A DNA stretch of 64,000 bases. Source: JAJKIV01 sp036741775. GTDB taxonomy: Bacteria > Gemmatimonadota > Gemmatimonadetes > Gemmatimonadales > Gemmatimonadaceae. Location: the NCBI GenBank assembly GCA_036741775.1, contig DAINRQ010000003.1, positions 75,591 to 139,590 of the forward strand, written 5' to 3'. Made by a program: the position numbers and the translations under genes. Position 1 is the first letter of the stretch. Every line of letters starts with the position of its first letter. Of the stretch, positions 45,801 through 53,859 are shown piece after piece. Under the pieces are notes generated by a model. That model was not told where the DNA came from and searched no databases. It worked only from the letters and a program-made list of their open reading frames with translations.

Positions 45801-45965
45801 CGGCTCGTCGCTGCTCGAAAGTCGAACAAGGAGATCGGGCGCGCGCTCGGCATCTCGCCTCGCACCGTCAGCACGCATCTCTCCAACGTGTTCGCGAAAC
45901 TCGGGGTGAGCTCGCGAGGTGAGCTCACGGACCGCGTACGCGCTGACGACTCGCTCCGCGAATAG
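42900..45965 (+). CDS. Large LuxR-family ATPase regulator (MalT/LAL type)
   Basis: 1021 aa from the ATG at 42900. The N-terminal AAA/NTPase has Walker A GEGGIGKT near residue 58, a Walker-B-like LIVLENLQWADASS and the RTRGNPFF motif. A long alpha-helical TPR-like middle (about 400-950) is followed by a C-terminal LuxR HTH (about 958-1018) with LTGREREIARLVAARKSNKEIGRALGISPRTVSTHL. Inducer and targets are unknown; a 565-bp gap follows and no target operon is obvious. CGTTAGGC occurs at 42958 and 45445. Confidence 0.9.
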   Translation: MRVLSNGNLERETLPGRRHSLGTLPLVGRRSELEVLTRALDVAERGAPSTIFLAGEGGIGKTRLAGAVIAEATRRRWLAAIGRAYPVESGVPYALFSDALLPALRALDASTLSVLSRGGEAELARLFPALGLRVEARARDETPPDVKARVLWNFAQFLGRLAAKTPTLIVLENLQWADASSLELLHFTARQIGNHRLLLLCSYNDAERAVTTALASTERSLVGLGVAQTVRLAPLTRAESDALITAVFDTDPAVTRTFSALLYERTRGNPFFTEEMLKALVDSGQLRHEGGRWVGWDVNELDLPHTVRDAIVARLERLSPDARAVADIAAVLGARVSYAVLHAVSAMAETDLVVAIDELRRDRVLVEGQPIDDEICYDFTHPTLQATLYSELGRAKTRLMHGRIAIALERLYGGSADAHADELAFHFARGSVEATPKAARYLGAAGRAALAKYATREAAAYLEAALEMHDRDNPRESGDAAAARAAELVEDLARAKQRNGAYDEARTLWLRARDHAYAGADDARIAGIERQLGLTSFWAGRPGDALVHFEASIAAAERAGDDSRAARARIAHAAALQELGRADDARHELAQALAIGERTGDDGVSARAHRALMQMDLFVGAGDEARVHGERAIAHAEATNERAVAWSAHWGIAVLAGLTGNATELARHVRDAERLAEELRSPVLAAWTNEVSIEYASGIGDWEAGLALAERTIPVARAVGTRTLLPRLLVWTGLMHLGRGALGTARALFEESWALSGAGDTTSRTTDVHTVVPAHTGMAAYALATKDYAQAIAIGEAGVAVADRSGYVTWSIHRLIPIVIEAALWVQDFERAARYGARLRRDSTRLGHALGMAWATASDALVARLRDKDLARAARLLRDAADQLDAVPFVFDAARIRRNLAPLVNALGDTEAATRELRRAHDVFARLGAEQELTAVREELRQLGARPPARIVTEGAGALTGREREIARLVAARKSNKEIGRALGISPRTVSTHLSNVFAKLGVSSRGELTDRVRADDSLRE

Positions 45966-46112
45966 CGGACAATCGCGGGAAATCGATCCGCACGACCGAT
46001 GATCCCCGCCCGGCGACCGACGATGCTTCCGCCGCGGCGCTCACCGATCGGCGATCACGGCCGGACAATTCGCGGCGCGCGGCACTCCGCCCGGTGAGGT
46101 CGGCGTGCGTGC

Positions 46113-46323
46113 CGGGCCGGTCGGAACTACGATGATGCGGAAAGGGCCGAAACGGCCGGATGACGGCTCCGCATCGACGCCGTGCCGCGCAACGAGCCGG
46201 AACTGAACGGGGGACAGGCGCCCGGGACGCCACCGGCCCAATGGCCTCCCCTCGACTCCTGACTCCCGATAGAGGATCCGGCCGTTTCCGAATCAACCGC
46301 GTCATCGCCGTTCCGACCGGGCC
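46113..46323. repeat. Inverted repeat pair of the intergenic element (locus 2)
   Basis: The left arm (46113-46161) is GGGCCGGTCGGAAC...GGCCGGAT; the right arm (46276-46323) is ATCCGGCCGTTTCCG...GTTCCGACCGG. Both match the arms at 20855 and 21052, with the same inverted arrangement but a shorter centre. Confidence 0.72.
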
Positions 46324-46350
46324 GCCACGCCGCACCATATGCGCGGGAGT

Positions 46351-46427
46351 CGTTCTTCCGCGGCTCTTTCCGCGTCCGCGGTTGCCGCGTCCTCCGCGTC
46401 CGCCCGATGGCGCGATGAGACGAAACG
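46351..46427 (+). repeat. Shared 77-bp intergenic module
   Basis: It begins CGTTCTTCCGCGGCTCTTTC and continues CGCGTCCGCGGTTGCCGCG. It aligns over ~77 bp, about four in five bases identical by eye, with the reverse complement of 20947-21023. Here it lies outside the inverted pair; at locus 1 it lies inside. Confidence 0.72.
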
Positions 46428-46490
46428 ATGCGTTAGGACTCTGACCCCTAATGCGCTAACGGGTTACCGTGGGGCCGGCCCGTGTGCGTT

Positions 46491-46525
46491 GCTGATAGCT
46501 GATAGCTGATAGCTGATAGCTGATA
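46491..46525. repeat. Five perfect tandem copies of GCTGATA
   Basis: 7-bp unit repeated five times without error, ending 5 bp before the 3' end of the minus-strand nucleotidyltransferase gene. The unit is a multiple of seven, not three, and is outside coding sequence. Confidence 0.95.
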
Positions 46526-46530
46526 CCCCA

Positions 46531-47358
46531 TCACCCTTTCCCGATCGCTTCCGTCCAGTCGGCGATCTCGGTGGCGGTCATCGGCCCGCGAGGCGCCATC
46601 CGTGCGTCTACGTACCCCCACTCGAGGATATCCACGAGGTACTGCTCCCGCGAGATGAGCGTGCCGCGGCACAGTGGCTCCGGGCAGGGCGGGACGTCGT
46701 TCTCGTCCCTGAGCCGTGCGAGCAGCGTGTCCATCACCCACCGCGGTGCCGGTGATTCGTGGCCCGGGTAGACGAACCCGTAGAGCACGAGGTTCATGAG
46801 CAGTACCCGCCAGTGCGGCGCGAAACGCTCCATGAGTCGTGCCCAGTCGAGCCGCGGGCCGCGCGTGTGAAAGATGTGAATGACGTCCGCGCCATCGTAG
46901 CGCTCGCGCTCCATGACGAACGCTTTCGACCACAACAGCTCTTCCGCCGGGCAGATCCACACCGGCACCCCGACCGCCTCGGCTTGCACGGCGTTCTCGA
47001 ACCACGCGTCATCCACCGGCGCCACGCCGTTCCCGGACCCGAAAATGAGGTCCACGAGGAACTCGTCCGAGCGAGCCTTCCCGAGCCAGTGCGGGTGTGT
47101 CAGCTCGGTTCGGAACCCCTCGGCGGCGAGGGTGGAGAGGGCGCGCTCGATGTGCTCACGGCGCACGAAGAGATCGAAGTCCTTTGTCGGCCGTTGAATG
47201 CCGGTGAAGTAGGAGAAGGCAAAGGCCCCGCCAACGAGTGCCGGGACGTCGGCCCGCTCGAGTGAGGTCAGCACGTCGCGATAGAAGCGCCGCGTATAAC
47301 GCGACGTCCCTTCGCGGTCGATCTCTCCGGGCGTCTTGGCGTTTGGCGTGTGCGGCAC
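46531..47358 (-). CDS. Nucleotidyltransferase-fold protein of unknown target
   Basis: 275 aa from the GTG at 47358; the frame is open to 47598, but that would overlap the divergent gene. The N-terminal NTase signature is GGAFAFSYFTG, then KDFDLFVR (metal-binding Asp pair), and DLIFGSGNG later. The rest (ICPAEELLWSKAFVMERERYDGAD, RLMERFAPHW) resembles AbiEii/MNT-type NTases of unassigned families. It is divergent from a metallophosphoesterase with 118 bp between starts. No antitoxin-like partner is adjacent. Confidence 0.75.
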   Translation of the reverse strand: MPHTPNAKTPGEIDREGTSRYTRRFYRDVLTSLERADVPALVGGAFAFSYFTGIQRPTKDFDLFVRREHIERALSTLAAEGFRTELTHPHWLGKARSDEFLVDLIFGSGNGVAPVDDAWFENAVQAEAVGVPVWICPAEELLWSKAFVMERERYDGADVIHIFHTRGPRLDWARLMERFAPHWRVLLMNLVLYGFVYPGHESPAPRWVMDTLLARLRDENDVPPCPEPLCRGTLISREQYLVDILEWGYVDARMAPRGPMTATEIADWTEAIGKG

Positions 47359-47476
47359 GGAACGCTTGTTGAAGAGGAAGGTCAGCCGTATGCGCGACCA
47401 CTTTGCAAGACTAGGGCTAACTATGCGCTGCGCACGTACGGCGGAGCCCGCCTGACGCATGGTTTCGACGACAGGA

Positions 47477-48199
47477 ATGGTGCGCCTGGCGGCCATGGCC
47501 GACGTACACGTCACGAAATCGAGCCACGGATCATTGGCGCCGATGTTCGCGCAGGTATCGGAACAGGCCGACCTGCTGGTGATGTGTGGTGATCTCACAG
47601 ACTACGGGCTTCCGGAAGAAGCGCGCGTGCTCGCGAAAGAGGTCAGTACGGCGCTGCGAGTGCCGTGTGTGGCCGTTCTCGGAAACCATGACTACGAGGC
47701 AGGGAAGGCCGGCGAAATACAGCAGATCCTCGTCGATGCCGGGATCACGGTCCTCGACGGGGACTCGTGCGAGTCACACGGCATTGGATTCGCCGGCGTG
47801 AAGGGTTTCTGTGGGGGGTTCGGTCGCGGCGCCCTGGGACCGTGGGGCGAGGAGGCCGTGAAGGTTTTCGTGCGCGAAGCGGTGAACGAGGCGTTCAAGC
47901 TTGAAAGCGCGCTCGCCCGACTGAGAAGCCCGCACCGCGTCGCACTGCTACACTACTCGCCCATCCGGGCGACGGTCGAGGGGGAACCGCTCGAGATCTT
48001 CCCGTACCTCGGTTGCAGCCGCCTCGAGGAGCCGTTGACGCGGTACCCCGTGACCGCTGTGATCCACGGGCACGCGCATAACGGAACCCTCGAGGGGCGA
48101 ACGAGCGCCGGTACGCCGGTCTATAACGTGGCGATGCCGCTCCTGAAGAAGTGCTGGCCGGAGCGGTCCCCGTTCCGCGTGATCGAGATCGGCGCCTAA
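47477..48199 (+). CDS. Calcineurin-like metallophosphoesterase
   Basis: 240 aa from the ATG at 47477; ATG 47459 is in frame too. The metal-site blocks are in order: MADVHVT, CGDLTDYG, GNHDYE, LLHYSPI (the variant of the GHxP block) and HGHAHNG. Soluble, substrate unknown. It is divergent from the NTase-fold gene. Its TAA stop lies in a GCCTAACG motif. Confidence 0.88.
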   Translation: MVRLAAMADVHVTKSSHGSLAPMFAQVSEQADLLVMCGDLTDYGLPEEARVLAKEVSTALRVPCVAVLGNHDYEAGKAGEIQQILVDAGITVLDGDSCESHGIGFAGVKGFCGGFGRGALGPWGEEAVKVFVREAVNEAFKLESALARLRSPHRVALLHYSPIRATVEGEPLEIFPYLGCSRLEEPLTRYPVTAVIHGHAHNGTLEGRTSAGTPVYNVAMPLLKKCWPERSPFRVIEIGA

Positions 48200-48218
48200 C
48201 GCGAGAGCCGGCGCCCCG

Positions 48219-49361
48219 TCATGTCTGGAGCGCGCGCCGTCCGCTCAGCACGCGCTCGAGCGCCTCGTCACCCGAAACACCGACGGCGGACAGGTGCCCC
48301 ATCTTTCGCCCCGGACGCGCCTCCCGCTTCCCGTACAGGTGGAGTCGAACCGACGGGATTTCGAGCGCGGCCGCGAAGTGGGGCGTGCCGTTCGTCCACA
48401 GATCGCCGAGCAGGTTCGCGATCGCCGCGGGGCCCAGGAGCTCCGGACTCCCCAGCGGAAGGTCGCACACTGCCCGCACGAGCTGCTCGAACTGGCTCGT
48501 CACGCAGGCGCGCTCGGTCGTGTGGAAGGTGTTGTGCGGACGCGGCGCGAGCTCGTTGACGAGCATCCGCCCATCGCGCAGGACGAAGAGCTCGATCGCG
48601 ATCAGCCCCTCGACGTCGAGTCGCTCGGCGATCCCGCGCGCGATCTCGGCCCCCTGCCTAACGGTTTCGTCGGGGACCGACGAGGCGAGCACCGACCAAT
48701 CGAGGATGCCCGCGACGTGGAAGTTCAGTGCCGGAGGAAACACGACGAGGCCCGGTGGTGATGCGCCTCCGGGTCGGCGCGCCACGAGTACCGACATCTC
48801 GGTATCGATGTCGAGAAACTGCTCAACAAGGCACGGATTGCCGCCAAGACTCTCGAACGCCCGAGCGGCCGCGTCCTCCGAGTCGACGCGCGCCTGCCCG
48901 CGGCCATCGTACCCCCCGTGCGTGGACTTGACGACGGACCGGCCGAGGTGCGCAATGGCGTCGGAAGCCCCCTCACGCGAGGATACTGCGCGAAAGGGAC
49001 CGACGGGGAACCCCTGATCGTGCAGCCACTGCTTCTGGCGGATGCGGTCCTGAATGACATGAACCGCGTGAGCGCCCGGCCGCAGCGGGACGCGCTCGGC
49101 GACCGCGCGCAAGGCGCTGGGACCGATCTGCTCGATCTCGAGCGTGACGACGGCGCATTGCTCGGCAAGGGACGCAGCGGCGGCGGCGTCGTCGAATTTG
49201 GCCGCCACGACGCGACTCGCCACCGCTGACGCCGGGCAATTCGGATCGGGGTCGAGCACGTGCACGTCGTAGCCGAGTGACCGGGCCGCGAGGCCCGTCA
49301 TTCGGCCGAGCTGCCCGCCGCCGAGAATTCCGATCGTCGCACCGGGCTCGATCATCGGCAC
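48219..49361 (-). CDS. purK: 5-(carboxyamino)imidazole ribonucleotide synthase
   Basis: 380 aa, GTG start overlapping the purE TAG by one base. ATP-grasp enzyme that carboxylates AIR with bicarbonate and ATP. Motifs: GILGGGQLGRM, KSTHGGYDGRGQ, VEQFLDIDTEMSVLVAR, NELAPRPHNTFHTTE. Complete length. It forms a purE-purK operon on the minus strand; no other pur gene is present. Confidence 0.95.
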   Translation of the reverse strand: MPMIEPGATIGILGGGQLGRMTGLAARSLGYDVHVLDPDPNCPASAVASRVVAAKFDDAAAAASLAEQCAVVTLEIEQIGPSALRAVAERVPLRPGAHAVHVIQDRIRQKQWLHDQGFPVGPFRAVSSREGASDAIAHLGRSVVKSTHGGYDGRGQARVDSEDAAARAFESLGGNPCLVEQFLDIDTEMSVLVARRPGGASPPGLVVFPPALNFHVAGILDWSVLASSVPDETVRQGAEIARGIAERLDVEGLIAIELFVLRDGRMLVNELAPRPHNTFHTTERACVTSQFEQLVRAVCDLPLGSPELLGPAAIANLLGDLWTNGTPHFAAALEIPSVRLHLYGKREARPGRKMGHLSAVGVSGDEALERVLSGRRALQT

Positions 49362-49846
49362 TACGGCAGCTGCTGAGCCAGGACGTCGTCACGCCGGCGT
49401 GCGCGCCACGCGCGCAAGCGCTCGCGGAGCTCGGGCTGGTGATTCGCCACGATCTCGGCCGCGAGAAGCGCGGCATTCGTCGCGCCCGGCTTGCCTATGG
49501 CGAGCGTCCCGACGGGGACACCGGCCGGCATCTGCACGATGGACAGGAGCGCGTCCACACCGCTGAGCAGGGTCGCCGGCACCGGGACACCCAACACCGG
49601 CACGAGCGTTTTCGCCGCGACCATGCCTGGGAGGTGAGCCGCACCGCCGGCGGCGGCGATGATCACCAGCAGCCCACGCTGCTCGGCCGTGGACGCGTAC
49701 TCGAACATCCAGTCCGGCGTCCGATGCGCCGACACCACGCGCGCCTCGTACGGGATCTGGAGCTCATCGAGGAGGGCACATGCGGGCGCAAGATGCTCGT
49801 AATCGCTCTTGCTTCCCATGATCACCCCGACGAGTGGTGGTGACAT
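49361..49846 (-). CDS. purE: N5-CAIR mutase
   Basis: 161 aa from the ATG at 49846 (MSPPLVGVIMGS); the frame is open to 49915, giving an unneeded 23-residue leader. It converts N5-CAIR to CAIR. Motifs: VIMGSKSDYE, VVSAHRTPD, IAAAGGAAHLPGMVAA, VGTLAIGKPGATNAALLA. Overlap with purK implies coupling. Confidence 0.94.
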   Translation of the reverse strand: MSPPLVGVIMGSKSDYEHLAPACALLDELQIPYEARVVSAHRTPDWMFEYASTAEQRGLLVIIAAAGGAAHLPGMVAAKTLVPVLGVPVPATLLSGVDALLSIVQMPAGVPVGTLAIGKPGATNAALLAAEIVANHQPELRERLRAWRARRRDDVLAQQLP

Positions 49847-49985
49847 AGACGGTGTGGTGGCTGCGGTGCGAGGTCTGGGAGACGGGCGCGCCGCGTCGGT
49901 CGCCGTGAGGGACACTGCGGCGACAGCAAACTAGTCGAGGCGAGGCCGCCACGAATAGTCGGCCTCGAATGTTGGAGCTATGCGG

Positions 49986-50525
49986 TCAGAACGACGCGTT
50001 GAAACCGAGGCGCACGCCCGTGCGTGACGGCGCTACGCCGACGCTGCGGGGAAGAGGGACTGAGCGCCACGCCTCCTGTTCAACGCGCCATCCCCATGCC
50101 GCCCCCGCGCCGGCACCAACGCCGGCGCCGACGACGGCGCTCAGCACGTTGTTGTACTCGGAGTCGCCGCTGCCTTCCAGGGCGGCCGCTGCCACCACGC
50201 CGGCCACGGCGCCGATACCGGCACCGAGCAGTGCCCAGCGGGTAATCGGCCCGCGGTTACCGCGCCGCATTCCCGCGCTCACTTCCAGGCGGTCGACCGC
50301 CGAGCTCGCGAACGTCCACTGCTGTGCGGACATCCCCTCCTCCATGATCACGAGCGTGTCACGACGCATTCCCTGGAACGCGCCGATGATCGGCGCGACG
50401 AGGGAGGAGGACTTGACCCGGACGCGCGTGCCCGGCGCGAGCTGCTGCGCGCCGGCCGAGGTCGACGAAAGGACGAGTGAGAGCACCACGAGTGCGGCGC
50501 TGAGCGGCCCACGGAAATTTCGCAT
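49986..50525 (-). CDS. Exported protein with glycine-zipper segment, unknown function
   Basis: 179 aa from the ATG at 50525. Signal peptide cleaved after SAGAQ. A beta-rich region follows (PGTRVRVKSSSLVAPIIGAF, RRDTLVIMEEG), then a Gly/Ala-rich membrane-like segment (WALLGAGIGAVAGVVAAA and VVGAGVGAGAGAAWG), typical of glycine zippers. No enzyme motifs. Single gene, divergent from the S41 peptidase. Confidence 0.75.
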   Translation of the reverse strand: MRNFRGPLSAALVVLSLVLSSTSAGAQQLAPGTRVRVKSSSLVAPIIGAFQGMRRDTLVIMEEGMSAQQWTFASSAVDRLEVSAGMRRGNRGPITRWALLGAGIGAVAGVVAAAALEGSGDSEYNNVLSAVVGAGVGAGAGAAWGWRVEQEAWRSVPLPRSVGVAPSRTGVRLGFNASF

Positions 50526-50835
50526 GCTGTGTTCTTTAATGAGTATCGCGGACGGAGCGCAAGTGAGCGGCGGGCCCGTGACGCAGCGCGGGTCACCATT
50601 TGGACGCGCGCGAAGTATCGCTGTCACAGCAAGCGCCGTGCGATGGTTCGGACCGTGAAGCCGCGCCGATTGTGCGCGGGCGCACAAATCGACCCGGCAG
50701 CGGCTGCGTGGCGTGAACGTGGCGTCGAGTCGCTCGTCCTTCACCTACCCGGTGCCACCGACGAGTTTGCCCATCCGACGGTCGCGCCGAGGCGGCAGCC
50801 GAGCCTCTCTCACCGTGTGACCGCGGAGCCCCTGC
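50526..50835. other. 310-bp divergent intergenic region
   Basis: It lies between the glycine-zipper protein start and the S41 peptidase start, so it should carry both promoters. I see one clear structure, the palindrome at 50670-50687, and no credible small gene. Confidence 0.6.
50670..50687. promoter_or_regulatory. Perfect inverted repeat, possible operator
   Basis: TTGTGCGC-GG-GCGCACAA: 8-bp arms with a 2-bp centre, midway in the divergent gap. It could be a dimeric regulator site or a hairpin in the S41 mRNA leader. Confidence 0.45.
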
Positions 50836-52221
50836 GTGCGAAACATCGTCCCGATCGTGGCCGCGATGGCCGTCGCGCTATTGCCGGTGAGAGCGACGCG
50901 GGCGGCCTGGCAGGCGCCGGCGGAAGCACGAGTGCATGGGGCCGACACAGTCGGGGACGGCGGGGACCGCCTGGACTCGATCGCCACACTCGCGACGTTC
51001 GACTCGGTGTGGCGCACGGTCGGAGCGTCGCTCGAGCAGCGGCATGTCACGCGCGTGGATTGGGACGCCGTGCGACGTGAGCTGCGACCAGCGGCTGCCC
51101 GCGCTCGATCGACCCGTGAGCTCCGGGCGGTGCTCGACGCCATGCTACGCCGAATCGGGGAGTCGCACTTCTCGGTGATCCCGGCGCCAGCCGGTGCGGC
51201 TCCCGGCAGTGGTGCACCGCGGAGTGGCATCGCGTTAGGCACGGCCGGCATGGCGCTCCGACTCGTCGATGGTCGCCTGACCGTGTGGCGCGTGGACAGC
51301 ATGGGCGCGGCGCACAGGTCCGGGATCCAGGCAGGAACGCTGGTCGAACGGATCGACGATCTGGTCCCGCCGCGCCCCGACCCGGGCGACTCTACGGGGA
51401 TGCACCGCGTCATGATGCTCACGGGTGCAATGCGCGCGCTCTCCGGCGAGCCGGGGACGCCCCTGCGTCTGGTGGTTCGCGGCGCCGATGGAACGCGGCG
51501 CGAGATCACGGTCACGCGGGACACGCTGCGCGGACCGGTGTCACGCTTCGGTAACTTGCCGCCGCTTCCCGCCGGCCTGGAAATGCGTCGCGTTACGCTG
51601 AGCGACGGGGGATGCGTCGGCGTGATTCGCTTCGAGTACTGGTTGCCCCCCGTGATGCCCGCGCTCGATCGCGCGGTGACGGAGCTTCGCGAGTGCGCGG
51701 GTATGGTGCTCGACCTTCGCGGAAACCTTGGCGGCGTCGCCGCGATGATGATGGGGGTCGCCGGTCATTTCATGACCGAGCCGCACCTCCTGGGCACGAT
51801 GCGCGCGCGCGGCGAGGAAATGCGCTTCGTCGCCAACCCCCGTCGCGCCACGGATGCTGGTGTGGCTGTCGAGCCATTCGCAGGGCCGCTCGCGATCGTC
51901 GTCGACGGGCTTTCGGCGAGCACGTCCGAGATGTTTGCTGCCGCCCTTCAGGGGCTCGGCCGCGCCCGCGTCTTCGGTGAGCGTACTGCGGGGCAGGCGC
52001 TGCCTGCCACGGCGACACGTCTCCCGAACGGGGACGTCCTGATGCACGTGGTGGCGGACTTCGAGGCGCCGAACGGCACGCGCATTGAGGGCGTGGGCGT
52101 GATGCCGGACGAGGTCGTGCCACTCACTCACGACGGTCTTCGAGCGGGGCGTGATGGACCACTCGAAGCCGCCCTTCGCTGGATCGAGCAAGCTCGGCCG
52201 ACGAGCCAGCCGTCGCGGTAG
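50836..52221 (+). CDS. S41-family peptidase with PDZ-like domain, exported
   Basis: 461 aa. Signal peptide (cleavage near ATRAAWQ). Helical N-terminal part, then a PDZ-like segment (GMALRLVDGRLTVWRVD...GIQAGTLVERIDD), then the S41 core: CVGVIRFEYW, VLDLRGNLGGV, Ser nucleophile within GLSASTSEMF. Where CtpA-type enzymes have GKG with the catalytic Lys, this has ERTAGQ, so it belongs to the branch without the Ser-Lys dyad or uses another base. Substrate unknown. Monocistronic or followed by the LolA-like gene after 89 bp. Confidence 0.88.
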   Translation: MRNIVPIVAAMAVALLPVRATRAAWQAPAEARVHGADTVGDGGDRLDSIATLATFDSVWRTVGASLEQRHVTRVDWDAVRRELRPAAARARSTRELRAVLDAMLRRIGESHFSVIPAPAGAAPGSGAPRSGIALGTAGMALRLVDGRLTVWRVDSMGAAHRSGIQAGTLVERIDDLVPPRPDPGDSTGMHRVMMLTGAMRALSGEPGTPLRLVVRGADGTRREITVTRDTLRGPVSRFGNLPPLPAGLEMRRVTLSDGGCVGVIRFEYWLPPVMPALDRAVTELRECAGMVLDLRGNLGGVAAMMMGVAGHFMTEPHLLGTMRARGEEMRFVANPRRATDAGVAVEPFAGPLAIVVDGLSASTSEMFAAALQGLGRARVFGERTAGQALPATATRLPNGDVLMHVVADFEAPNGTRIEGVGVMPDEVVPLTHDGLRAGRDGPLEAALRWIEQARPTSQPSR

Positions 52222-52310
52222 TGGTACAGCATGGCTGGTGAGCCGGTCATATTTCTCCAGCGCCGCCGACATCGGCGCGCGACAACGATACCGACTCCCA
52301 AGGAGCATAC

Positions 52311-53099
52311 ATGCGCGGATCTATCCCTTCTCTTCGTTCGGCGACGCTCCGGGTGGGTGCGAGCCTGCCACTTCTGCTCGCTGGCGCGGGGGCGCTCGTC
52401 GCGCAGACGCCCACGGCGCTTCCGCCCGCCAAGGAGTTGATCGCCAAGCACATTGCCACCACGAACACCTCGGCGGTCATGGCGAAGCACAAGTCGGTGA
52501 TCACGAAAGGAAAGCTCGAGGTGCCGTCGGCGGGCATCTCCGGCGACCTCGAGATCACTCAGGCACGGCCCAACAAGTCCGCGATGCGCGTCAACCTCAC
52601 CGGCATCGGTCCGATCGAGCAGGGGTTCGACGGCACGACGGCATGGTCGCTGCATCCGATGACGGGACCGCGAATCCTCACCGGCCGCGAGCTGGATGCC
52701 GTACGCGAGGAATCGTCCTTCGGCGTGTCGTCGCGACAGGGGCCTAACGTCGCCTCCGCAGAAACGGTCGAGAAGACCGAGATGAACGGTGAGGCCTGCT
52801 ACAAGGTGAAAATCACCTGGAAGTCGGGGCGTGAGACGTTCGACTGCTACAGCGTTGCGACCGGGCTCCTCGTGGCGGCCGTCATGAAGCAGGAGGGCCC
52901 GACGGGAACGATCGAGGTAACGAACCTCATCAACGACTACAAGGATTTCGGCGGGCAGAAGGTCGCGACCCGCATCACCCAGCAGGCGATGGGACAGGAG
53001 CAGGTGATGACCTTCACGGGCATCGAGTACGACACGGCGTCTGACAGCGCGTTCGCCATGCCGCCCGCCATCAAGGCGCTCGCCGAAAAGAAACCCTAA
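52311..53099 (+). CDS. Exported LolA-like/outer-membrane-lipoprotein-sorting-type protein
   Basis: 262 aa, preceded by AAGGAG. Signal peptide ending ALVAQ. The body is an all-beta pattern: GKLEVPSAGISGDLEITQARPNK, then GFDGTTAWSLHP, ETFDCYS, and GGQKVATRITQQAMGQ. The FDGTTAW block is typical of LolA/DUF-type lipoprotein carrier folds. The function is likely periplasmic binding of a hydrophobic ligand; not proven. sixA follows after 11 bp; the TAA stop lies in a CCTAACG motif. Confidence 0.72.
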   Translation: MRGSIPSLRSATLRVGASLPLLLAGAGALVAQTPTALPPAKELIAKHIATTNTSAVMAKHKSVITKGKLEVPSAGISGDLEITQARPNKSAMRVNLTGIGPIEQGFDGTTAWSLHPMTGPRILTGRELDAVREESSFGVSSRQGPNVASAETVEKTEMNGEACYKVKITWKSGRETFDCYSVATGLLVAAVMKQEGPTGTIEVTNLINDYKDFGGQKVATRITQQAMGQEQVMTFTGIEYDTASDSAFAMPPAIKALAEKKP

Positions 53100-53110
53100 C
53101 GCGAGCTGCG

Positions 53111-53614
53111 ATGCGCCTGCTCGTCGTGCGCCACGCCATCGCCGAAGACCGCGACGAGTTCGCGGCGAGTGGCCACGACGATCGGCAGCGCCCCCTGACG
53201 ACGGCCGGCGCCAGCAAGATGACGCGGGGGGCGGAAGGACTGCGACGAGTGGTGGCATCGATTGACCTCCTGGCCGCGAGCCCGCTGGTGCGAGCCGCCG
53301 AGACAGCCGAGATCATTCGCGAGGCCTATGGAATCGACCGCGTGGTCACGGAACCATCACTCGTCCCGGAGGGCGAGGTGGCGGACGTGGTCGCGTGGAT
53401 CGCGACCCGTAGCGAGGATCTCGTGGCCGTGGTGGGTCACGAACCCCAGCTCGGGAGGCTTGTCGCCTACCTCATTGGGGCCGGCGATCGACCGGTGATC
53501 GAGATGAAGAAGGGCGCCGCATGCCTGCTCGAGTTCGAAGGCGCCGCCGGACCGGGTAGCGCTCGACTCATCGCGTCCCTGCCGCCCCGGGTCCTTCGGG
53601 GTTTGGCCGGGTAG
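53111..53614 (+). CDS. sixA: Phosphohistidine phosphatase SixA
   Basis: 167 aa. Histidine phosphatase superfamily: VVRHAIAEDR (RHG-type phospho-acceptor His), DDRQRPLTTAG, SPLVRAAETAEI and VGHEPQLG (second His). Size and start match SixA, which dephosphorylates HPt domains. Several kinases are encoded in this window but none with an HPt domain. Confidence 0.9.
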   Translation: MRLLVVRHAIAEDRDEFAASGHDDRQRPLTTAGASKMTRGAEGLRRVVASIDLLAASPLVRAAETAEIIREAYGIDRVVTEPSLVPEGEVADVVAWIATRSEDLVAVVGHEPQLGRLVAYLIGAGDRPVIEMKKGAACLLEFEGAAGPGSARLIASLPPRVLRGLAG

Positions 53615-53859
53615 CGGCACGCTGGTGGCGGCCGCCCTGTATCGTCAGTGACTACGGTCGCGGCGGCCAGGCGAAAGATCATGAAACTTGCAGAGTCGTA
53701 GCGACCCGTCCGTATGCTTCCGCGGGTCGCCGCTCGGGCGTTTGATTGCGAGCCCAACCACCGAGCCAACGCTCTGGAAAGGGTATACACCGGGACCAGC
53801 TGTTGCTTCCGTGCCGTTGCGTCGCGGCCTCATCGCTCCCCGTTAGCCAAAGGCAGAGA

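Larger units (their letters stand above)
45966..46530. other. 565-bp non-coding, repeat-rich gap
   Basis: No credible protein frame. It contains an inverted repeat pair (46113-46161 and 46276-46323), a shared module (46351-46427), a CGTTAGG at 46431 and a 7-bp tandem array ending 5 bp before the nucleotidyltransferase stop codon. The same elements occur in the gap before rplS. Confidence 0.8.

Noticed and set aside
46491..46525. CRISPR-like direct repeats
   Set aside because: Unit is only 7 bp with no spacers and no cas genes nearby.
46531..47358. AbiE-type toxin-antitoxin or aminoglycoside-resistance system
   Set aside because: Only the NTase fold is supported; no antitoxin partner or resistance-specific motif is present.
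46331..47440. dif site at the motif-polarity switch
   Set aside because: Short stretches such as CATATGCGC and CTATGCGCTG resemble half a XerC/D site, but no 28-bp dif-like palindrome could be assembled.
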